Positions 1 through 5,141 of a stretch of 5,141 nucleotides of DNA are shown here, piece after piece (the stretch's first letter is position 1; each line of letters begins with the position of its first letter). Below the pieces are notes generated by a model. The model saw only the letters and a program-made list of their open reading frames with translations, ran no database searches and was not told where the DNA came from. A program made the position numbers and the translations under genes. Origin of the DNA: Firmicutes bacterium UBA2058 (lineage in GTDB: Bacteria; Bacillota; Clostridia; Tissierellales; Sedimentibacteraceae); NCBI GenBank assembly GCA_002332905.1, contig DDAM01000017.1:1-5141 (forward strand), given 5' to 3'.

Positions 1-17
1 TTTTTTGATTTTTCCAT

Positions 18-48
18 AGAGCGAAGAGTGTTTTTTCTTCGCTTTTTT
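18..48 (+). terminator. Rho-independent terminator of a rightward gene outside the window
   Basis: The arms AGCGAAGA (20-27) and TCTTCGCT (36-43) pair perfectly around an 8-base loop. The stem can be extended by a G-U and an A-T pair at 18-19/44-45. A run of six T (43-48) starts within the 3' arm and follows the stem, which is the classic intrinsic terminator layout when read on the plus strand. Read on the minus strand the stem is followed by mixed sequence, not a U-tract, so the plus direction is favoured. It implies that a rightward gene ends just left of the window, convergent with the protease gene. Confidence 0.85.
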
Positions 49-247
49 CACGCTATCCTCCCTTCCTTTTTATTATGTAGTAAGTAAATTCAGGTGAAAC
101 CTATTTACAAAATACATATGTAGTAGAAAAAATATAAACTTAAAAAGAAAAAACCACATACATATACATATATATGCTGATGCTAATGATTTATCACCTT
201 TCATCACTTATTCCATGCACTTTTGTAATTAGTATAAACAGTACAAG
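49..247. other. AT-rich convergent intergenic spacer, no gene seen
   Basis: Together with the flanking terminators, no gene is seen in the first 320 bases. The spacer contains a 9-base direct repeat TATGTAGTA (74-82 and 117-125). It also has a small bulged inverted repeat at 84-108 (GTAAAT and AGGT pairing with ACCT and ATTTAC around a GAA loop, with TC bulged) and an alternating CATATA-type tract at 159-176 ending in the palindrome CATATATATG. An open frame starting at 174 runs into the protease gene on the opposite strand. It encodes a low-complexity F/L/Y-rich peptide without a ribosome binding site, so I do not call it a gene. No promoter or RNA gene could be supported. Confidence 0.6.
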
Positions 248-292
248 AAAGCTATTCCTAAATTTTGTCTGCATGATGTTAGGTATAGCTTT
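248..292 (-). terminator. Probable terminator of the protease gene, possibly bidirectional
   Basis: A 14-position stem (248-261 with 279-292, 13 pairs and one internal mismatch at 256/284) encloses a 17-base loop. It lies 28 bases past the protease stop codon. Read on the minus strand the stem ends in CTTT followed by CTTG, a modest U-tract. Read on the plus strand it is followed by TTTTCTCGTATTTTT, so it could also act as a backup stop for transcripts coming from the left. The long loop and broken T-run make it weaker than the terminator at 18-48. The stem pairing is seen directly; the termination role is inferred from position. Confidence 0.55.
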
Positions 293-320
293 TCTCGTAT
301 TTTTATATTTTTATTTATTT

Positions 321-3300
321 TTATTTCTCAAATATTCTTACAGTTCCAGATATATCTATATGAAGCAATCTGTTTGGAAGTACTTTAAATTCTACTTCTT
401 TTCCATTTTGATCTACTATAAGATCAGATTGAAGCTTGATATAAACTGTTCTTCCTGCATTGTGCCATTCTAATAATTTCGCTTGAGCAGCTGCATTTTT
501 ATTTAAGTAATCCATATCAAAAGCTTCTTCTCCTATGATAACAGTATTAACCGGCATATCTTCTACAGAGCCTTTTACAGTTATTTTTCCTTCAGCATTT
601 TCGATTATTTCAGTACCGTCTTGAGCAATGTATACTAGCTCCACAATTAAGTCTGTTGCTACAAGATCTTGCGGTGCTGTCCAAACAGCTGAATAAAATC
701 CTGCAGTTTCTTCTGTCATAGGAGTTCCATAATTACTTTGGTTTAGATAATTGTTTTGATTTATTTCAACAGGAAGCAATATTTTATAATATGCAGAACC
801 ATCTACCGGAGCATTAAAACTTATAGTTACTGATTCTCCTGAACGAATTTCAATGTCTCTTGAAGGCTTAATATTTCTAATGGCAGGCTCTTGTGGTTCT
901 TCACCAAGATTAACAATCACAGACTTGGTTGTACTATGTCCCACATTATCATTCAGAGTGAATACGAAATAATTTTCTCCTTCATTCAAATTTACAGTAT
1001 GGTTTATTGTTTTATTAACAGGCTCAGGCTTAACAAGCGGATAATCATAAATAAATATCTGGCTGTCCCCTTGGAACAACTCAATATATCCTAAATTATC
1101 TCTCATATTGATTTGTAAATTTGCTGTCTTTGATTCCTGATCTACACTTAATACATCTATATCTAATTCAGGAGCAATGGTATCTACAAAAAATCTTCTT
1201 ACTATGCTTCCAGATGCTCCTATATTAGATACCGCCTCTACCTTAATTTCTTGATATCCATCCTCTAAAGTCAAATTCTTTGTAAACTTAAACGCAGGTC
1301 CTGAGTAGATAATTGTGCTTGGATCTTCGGGATGATACAAATCTACATTCTCTATAAATTCAAGATCAGCTTCTATATTCTTAATAAGGACTTTTTCCAG
1401 TGATGGTAAATTTGCAACATATCCTTCAAATAACACTTCATTCGTGTCAAACATTTCAAATAATACTGGACTATACAAATATATGTATGGATTAGCCTCG
1501 CTTATTTTAAAGCTAAATTCAGCAACTCCCACATTATATAATTTATCTACAGATATTATTTCAATATTATACTCTTTAGTGTCAGCGTTTATAAATGATG
1601 TCATATCAAACTCATATGAAGTTTTTCCTGCCTCTCCATTAACAACAGGATCTATCTCCACACCATTTATATTAAACATGAATCCTAATATACCTATACC
1701 TCTGTCTGTTGAGTCCCAAGTAAGCTTGCCGGTTTGCTGATTGTATGCTATATTGCTTACTTCCGGACCGATAGTATCGATAGTTATAGGGATTCTCTTA
1801 GATTGTACCATTGCTCCTTGATAGTGAATCTTAGCAGCTATTTCATATTGATAATCTCCATCAAGTACAAACTCTCCGTTTACTTTTCCGTCCCAGCGTG
1901 CAGCAGAAACCATTCCTGCAGGGCTACCTGTGCCGCCATTGATATAGTTCTTCCTCTTATACTGCTGTATTAATATAGTTCTAAGTGAATTTCCTTCTTT
2001 ATCCAATATATTATAGTTAACGTATTCAGCATTTCTCATAAATGATAAATAAGGCATTATATTGTCAGTACCTTTTAAGTAACCTGATGAAGTTCCAGGA
2101 TTCATGAAAATATGAGGTGTAGTATAATAATATCCATTGCCATACGGATCAAAGCAAAGCATACCGGCTCTGTTAAAATATGAGCTGCCTTGAGGATCGA
2201 TAAATCTCATTCCATCAAGAATACTTGGCTCATCCCAACTACCATAAAAACCTACATACGGAATTGAGAGGCTTGGATTTTCATCAGCCGGATCTGTTAA
2301 AGTAACAAAACCTTCAACGAACATATTTCTGTATATAGTCTCATCTGTTCCTATATCCACTCTAACCTCAAATGTAATTTCTCCGTTTGCCGGAACTGTT
2401 ATTGACTCTGGACAATCTATATCAGCATCATAAATATAATCTGACGTTAACATATTTAATCCTGATGTATGTATATAGTCCTCTAAAACAGCAACATTTA
2501 CATCATAAGTTGTATCTGTATCTGAGTCGTTTATAGCTTTAAATCTCATAGTAAAGACTGTGGATTCAAAATCCTTTAACTCAACCTTAGCTTCATTTGT
2601 TTCTTCATTTACTACTCTTACAGGAGTAGATACAGCACCGTAAAGATTCATCAGTCCAGCACCTTGTCTTCTTGGAGAATACTCTGTGTCATATTCATCT
2701 AATATAGAAACAGCAGTATTCATCAAAAATACCTTAGTAAGTCTTGCCTGCTCTGCTAAGCTCAATTGTCCGTAAATTTCATGCTCTTTAATATATTCCA
2801 TTACAAGAGCTGCTCCTCCCGATACATGAGGTGCAGCCATTGAGGTACCACTCATCGTTCCATACTCATTGTCATTAAGTGTAGAATATATCATTGATCC
2901 TGGAGCTGTAAGCTCAGGCTTTAATTCTAATGAAGGTGTCAATCCCCAAGATGAAGTAGTTGCCATTTTACCCGCATTCGGATTAGGTATTGTCATCAGC
3001 TCATCTGTAAATGTAATTTCCTTATTTTCCAATCCCATCAATGCTAATCCACCTCTATAGCCTATAAATACAGCAGGTATAGTTTGCGTATCCGGTGTAG
3101 CCATATTAATTAAAACTTCTCCTCCTGCCTCGTGATTGCGAACTATGACTCCTATCGCACCGGCATTCTGAGCATTTTGTATTTTATCCACAAAATTAGG
3201 TGTTAAGCCGCCTCTGACTATCAAAGCAATTTTACCTGAAACATATGTAAGTTCAGATGGATGGCCTGAACCACCATCAACAAGTTCTTGTGAACCTGAC

Positions 3301-4619
3301 AGTATTTCATATGGAATAATATCTCCGGCTATTGCCATAGGGATTTTAAATTCTTCTCCGTCTTTTATATAAGTTATTGAATTTGCTTTTTGATGAGTGT
3401 TTTCAATTGATGCAATTTGTATAGTATCCTTATTAAGTCCCGGTGCTCCTACTAAGCCTATATCTGGATTTTCTTTCTTTGGATATCCTGAATTTGTTTC
3501 AGTCCAGCCATAGGTCATAGAACCGGAATTGCCAGCAGAAACTGAACATACTATTCCATTGTTGGTAGCATTTGTTACGGAAACATTTTCTGCTGATTCA
3601 GGCATATAGAATGCCGCTGTTGAACCTAAGCTCATATTAATAACATCTGCACCTAGTTTTACAGATTCTTCTATTGCCACCATGTATATATCGCTAAATG
3701 TAGTGGAATATATAGGATCGTTAGAAAACACCTTCATAGCAAGCAATTGACACTCCGGAGCCACTCCTTTAATTCCGCCGTTGTCGGTATCACCATTTGC
3801 TCCCGCTATACCTGCAACATGCATACCATGCATTGACGGTTCGGGACCAATATCTCTTATTTCATAATTCAAATCATAATAATTATACCCGTATGGAACC
3901 TTCTCGGTATAATATTTACCGAGCATATTCTTTCCTATTAATGTTTCCTGTGTAATTTTAGGATTAGTTCCTTCGCTGAGTACCATATCTCTATGACCCG
4001 GATCAATACCTGAATCTATAATGGCAACTACAGTTCCTTCGCCCTTATATCCTATATCCCAAGTTGGAATTGCTCCAATCATATCTTTTGAAGTATCCAT
4101 ATCTGGTTTTATATCTGGTCTTTCATATTCGTTCGATATATAAACTTTATTAACTTGCGGCAATTTTTCAATAAGCTCAATATCTGCAAATTTAACTGTT
4201 CCGCTGAATCCGTTAAATGCAATATTAAAACTATTTATGTACTTCATCCTTACATTATTTAACTCAATGCTTCTCTTTACTTGTTCTTGTTCATTGTTTA
4301 TTCTTCTCTCGATTTGTTCAATTGAAGATTCAGACATCTCTTCGTATTTTAAATTTTTTTCTGTAGCATATGCTATTGCTGGATTAGATTTTAATTCAAC
4401 AATAATTCTGACATCATCATTGTCGTCAAAGTATTCGCCTGTGATATTTTTTAGCTTAATTGATTCTGCCTCTACACTTGATTCGAATTTATCAATAGCT
4501 CTTTCTATTATCTTTGATTCAGTAGAGCTTAAATTATCTGAATTTTCTGCAAATGTGAATCCTGGTAGAATTAGAGCCATAACAAGCAATAATGCTAAAA
4601 ACCTGCTTATTTTCTTCAT
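321..4619 (-). CDS. Secreted subtilisin-like (S8) serine protease, lactocepin / C5a-peptidase type with PA, Fn3-like and Ig-like domains
   Basis: This is an intact 1432-residue exported endopeptidase that should cleave extracellular proteins, for nutrition or surface processing. A signal peptide (K2-K3, hydrophobic 7-23, likely cleavage after A24) precedes an I9-like propeptide (about 68-165, starting DDVRIIVEL). The S8 catalytic domain spans about 175-665. Its triad is complete: Asp202 in AIIDSGID, His264 in HGMHVAG (Met replaces the usual Thr, as in lactocepins) and Ser593 in GTSMAAPH. The oxyanion residue is Asn364 in SAGNSG. A PA domain (about 430-540) is inserted before the Ser, as in cell-envelope proteinases. 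An Fn3_5-like domain follows (about 676-792), then a WDG...DGDYQY module (about 865-948), Ig-like modules bounded by DTIGPE (948) and DTIAPE (1146), and a C-terminal module (about 1358-1432). No LPXTG, SLH domain or C-terminal membrane segment is visible, so the mode of retention is unknown. The ATG at 4619 is chosen because it directly precedes the signal peptide and has GAGGT six bases upstream. The substrate cannot be told from sequence. Confidence 0.95.
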   Translation of the reverse strand: MKKISRFLALLLVMALILPGFTFAENSDNLSSTESKIIERAIDKFESSVEAESIKLKNITGEYFDDNDDVRIIVELKSNPAIAYATEKNLKYEEMSESSIEQIERRINNEQEQVKRSIELNNVRMKYINSFNIAFNGFSGTVKFADIELIEKLPQVNKVYISNEYERPDIKPDMDTSKDMIGAIPTWDIGYKGEGTVVAIIDSGIDPGHRDMVLSEGTNPKITQETLIGKNMLGKYYTEKVPYGYNYYDLNYEIRDIGPEPSMHGMHVAGIAGANGDTDNGGIKGVAPECQLLAMKVFSNDPIYSTTFSDIYMVAIEESVKLGADVINMSLGSTAAFYMPESAENVSVTNATNNGIVCSVSAGNSGSMTYGWTETNSGYPKKENPDIGLVGAPGLNKDTIQIASIENTHQKANSITYIKDGEEFKIPMAIAGDIIPYEILSGSQELVDGGSGHPSELTYVSGKIALIVRGGLTPNFVDKIQNAQNAGAIGVIVRNHEAGGEVLINMATPDTQTIPAVFIGYRGGLALMGLENKEITFTDELMTIPNPNAGKMATTSSWGLTPSLELKPELTAPGSMIYSTLNDNEYGTMSGTSMAAPHVSGGAALVMEYIKEHEIYGQLSLAEQARLTKVFLMNTAVSILDEYDTEYSPRRQGAGLMNLYGAVSTPVRVVNEETNEAKVELKDFESTVFTMRFKAINDSDTDTTYDVNVAVLEDYIHTSGLNMLTSDYIYDADIDCPESITVPANGEITFEVRVDIGTDETIYRNMFVEGFVTLTDPADENPSLSIPYVGFYGSWDEPSILDGMRFIDPQGSSYFNRAGMLCFDPYGNGYYYTTPHIFMNPGTSSGYLKGTDNIMPYLSFMRNAEYVNYNILDKEGNSLRTILIQQYKRKNYINGGTGSPAGMVSAARWDGKVNGEFVLDGDYQYEIAAKIHYQGAMVQSKRIPITIDTIGPEVSNIAYNQQTGKLTWDSTDRGIGILGFMFNINGVEIDPVVNGEAGKTSYEFDMTSFINADTKEYNIEIISVDKLYNVGVAEFSFKISEANPYIYLYSPVLFEMFDTNEVLFEGYVANLPSLEKVLIKNIEADLEFIENVDLYHPEDPSTIIYSGPAFKFTKNLTLEDGYQEIKVEAVSNIGASGSIVRRFFVDTIAPELDIDVLSVDQESKTANLQINMRDNLGYIELFQGDSQIFIYDYPLVKPEPVNKTINHTVNLNEGENYFVFTLNDNVGHSTTKSVIVNLGEEPQEPAIRNIKPSRDIEIRSGESVTISFNAPVDGSAYYKILLPVEINQNNYLNQSNYGTPMTEETAGFYSAVWTAPQDLVATDLIVELVYIAQDGTEIIENAEGKITVKGSVEDMPVNTVIIGEEAFDMDYLNKNAAAQAKLLEWHNAGRTVYIKLQSDLIVDQNGKEVEFKVLPNRLLHIDISGTVRIFEK

Positions 4620-4625
4620 GTTTTT

Positions 4626-4630
4626 ACCTC
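4626..4630 (-). promoter_or_regulatory. Ribosome binding site of the protease gene
   Basis: On the minus strand GAGGT lies six bases before the ATG at 4619. This is good Shine-Dalgarno complementarity and spacing. Together with the signal peptide that begins at that ATG, it fixes the start. Confidence 0.85.
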
Positions 4631-4671
4631 ATTCTATTTTTTATTTAATACTTTGCTGCGAAAGTTAATTA

Positions 4672-4702
4672 TGTATAGGTTTTATTGAAATTCGTATATC
4701 AA
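4672..4702 (-). promoter_or_regulatory. Weak candidate promoter for the protease gene
   Basis: On the minus strand TTGATA (4697-4702, five of six bases of the -35 consensus) is followed 19 bases later by TATACA (4672-4677). The overlapping CATAAT (4668-4673) is another -10-like hexamer, with a longer gap. The spacing is wider than the usual 17 and the region is AT-rich, so such matches arise by chance. The -35-like element overlaps the foot of the hairpin at 4698-4737. Read-through from the upstream gene is the alternative source of transcription. Confidence 0.25.
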
Positions 4703-4737
4703 TCTACCCTAAGAACTGTGTCTAAGGATAGATTGAT
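4698..4737 (-). terminator. Hairpin after the upstream gene, probable terminator or attenuator
   Basis: The inverted repeat has arms 4698-4714 and 4721-4737 around a 6-base loop (4715-4720). Of 17 positions 15 pair canonically. In minus-strand RNA one of the other two is a G-U wobble (4707/4728) and one is U-U (4711/4724); in plus-strand RNA the same positions are C-A and A-A. The structure is therefore better in the minus transcript. It starts 9 bases after the stop codon of the partial gene, a typical terminator position. No real U-tract follows (TATACGAATTT), so termination may be partial, or the stem may protect the 3' end of the message. Confidence 0.55.
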
Positions 4738-4746
4738 TAGTTTTAT

Positions 4747-5141
4747 TTAATTACCCATAACAGGCAGTACATCTTCAAATGTATATAGTAAGTTATTGTT
4801 TATGTCGTAAATTCTAACAGTGATAGTATTAAATTGACTAGGATCATAGAATATTAATCCTGCCCTTTGACTTATATCAACTACTTCAGTTTGCTCTATG
4901 TTTTCGCTTCCGTCCGGGTTATCTGAAAGATGGAATACTACATCAAATTTAGCAGCTCTTTCTATATTTTGAACTTGTACGGAAACATGTCCGAAATTAG
5001 CTATGAAAGCTTTATGGAATGTTGCAATTATTGAAGGAGTCGGTATATTTTCCTCTACCAATGCGTTCATTGCAACGTTTAGATTTAACAACGCTTCATC
5101 TACTTGCTCCTGTGTTGCTCCTTCATTATTATTTACTGCTA
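4747..5141 (-). CDS. C-terminal part of a probable surface protein with a FIVAR-like repeat end; 5' end outside the window
   Basis: The frame ends with TAA at 4747-4749 and stays open to the right edge, giving 130 visible residues. A TTG at 5091 could be read as a start, but the same frame continues upstream without a stop (AVNNNEGATQEQVDEA), and the nearest AGGAG is 15 bases away. I therefore treat this as an internal part of a longer gene. The first ~27 residues, with ATQEQVDEALLNLNVAMNAL, look like the last helix of a FIVAR-type repeat, a three-helix module common in Gram-positive surface proteins. After a PTPS linker, about 100 residues alternate hydrophobic and polar positions as in a beta-sandwich (VSVQVQNI, FDVVFHLS, ITVRIYD, LLYTFEDV) and end in LPVMGN. 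I do not recognise this terminal domain. There is no LPXTG or C-terminal hydrophobic segment. Export and surface location are inferred from the repeat type; the signal peptide would lie outside the window. Confidence 0.75.
   Translation of the reverse strand, partial: AVNNNEGATQEQVDEALLNLNVAMNALVEENIPTPSIIATFHKAFIANFGHVSVQVQNIERAAKFDVVFHLSDNPDGSENIEQTEVVDISQRAGLIFYDPSQFNTITVRIYDINNNLLYTFEDVLPVMGN

Noticed and set aside
84..108. Bulged inverted repeat in the left spacer as a regulatory RNA or third terminator
   Set aside because: The stem is short and interrupted (6 and 4 pairs with a 2-base bulge) and no T-run follows on either strand. It is noted only as spacer content.
174..473. Plus-strand 99-codon open frame with a hydrophobic, membrane-like translation
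   Set aside because: It has no ribosome binding site, its F/L/Y-rich composition follows from T-rich DNA, and its 3' half lies antisense within the well-supported protease gene.
321..4619. A frameshift, degraded active site or inserted element in the protease gene
   Set aside because: The frame is continuous from signal peptide to stop, and Asp202, His264, Asn364 and Ser593 are all present in proper motifs. The PA insertion is normal for this family.
4237..4668. Plus-strand 143-codon open frame opposite the protease N-terminus
   Set aside because: It is a shadow frame antisense to the signal peptide and propeptide coding region. The S/L/I-rich translation is typical of antisense to an AT-rich gene, and it has no plausible ribosome binding site.
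4747..5091. Treating the 114-residue frame from the TTG at 5091 as a complete small gene
   Set aside because: The same frame continues without a stop to the window edge with repeat-like sequence, and no well-spaced Shine-Dalgarno precedes the TTG.
5085..5111. AGGAG followed 7 bases later by an ATG on the minus strand near the right edge
   Set aside because: This ATG is out of frame with the partial gene and reaches a stop within five codons, so it is a chance match inside coding sequence.

Overview
This is an AT-rich window. A signal-peptide start of the MKK type, GAGG-type ribosome binding sites, U-tract terminators and a lactocepin-type secreted protease suggest a low-GC Gram-positive bacterium. 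A Clostridia/Tissierellia-type anaerobe is my best guess, but it is inferred from composition and protein style, and no marker gene is present to fix the lineage.

Layout, left to right. Positions 1-48 hold a strong Rho-independent terminator reading rightward; its gene lies outside the window. Positions 49-320 are a very AT-rich spacer with no credible gene. It contains an imperfect hairpin (248-292) that probably ends the large leftward gene and may work in both directions. Positions 321-4619 (minus strand) encode one intact 1432-residue secreted subtilisin-like protease. It has a signal peptide, an I9-type propeptide, an S8 catalytic domain interrupted by a PA domain, an Fn3-like domain, a long Ig-like stalk and a C-terminal module without an LPXTG motif. 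Positions 4620-4746 are a short intergenic region with the protease ribosome binding site, a weak promoter candidate and a 17-position hairpin. Positions 4747 to the right edge (minus strand) hold the C-terminal end of a second protein, whose reading frame stays open through the window edge. It shows the end of a FIVAR-like helical repeat followed by a beta-rich terminal domain.

Both minus-strand genes look like exported proteins of the cell surface or exterior: a large protease that degrades or processes extracellular protein, and an upstream repeat-containing surface-type protein. The hairpin between them suggests at least partial transcriptional separation. The leftward genes converge on a rightward gene beyond position 1. 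I see no CRISPR array, RNA gene, insertion sequence or clearly new system here. The least explained parts are the C-terminal module of the protease and the terminal domain of the truncated neighbour.
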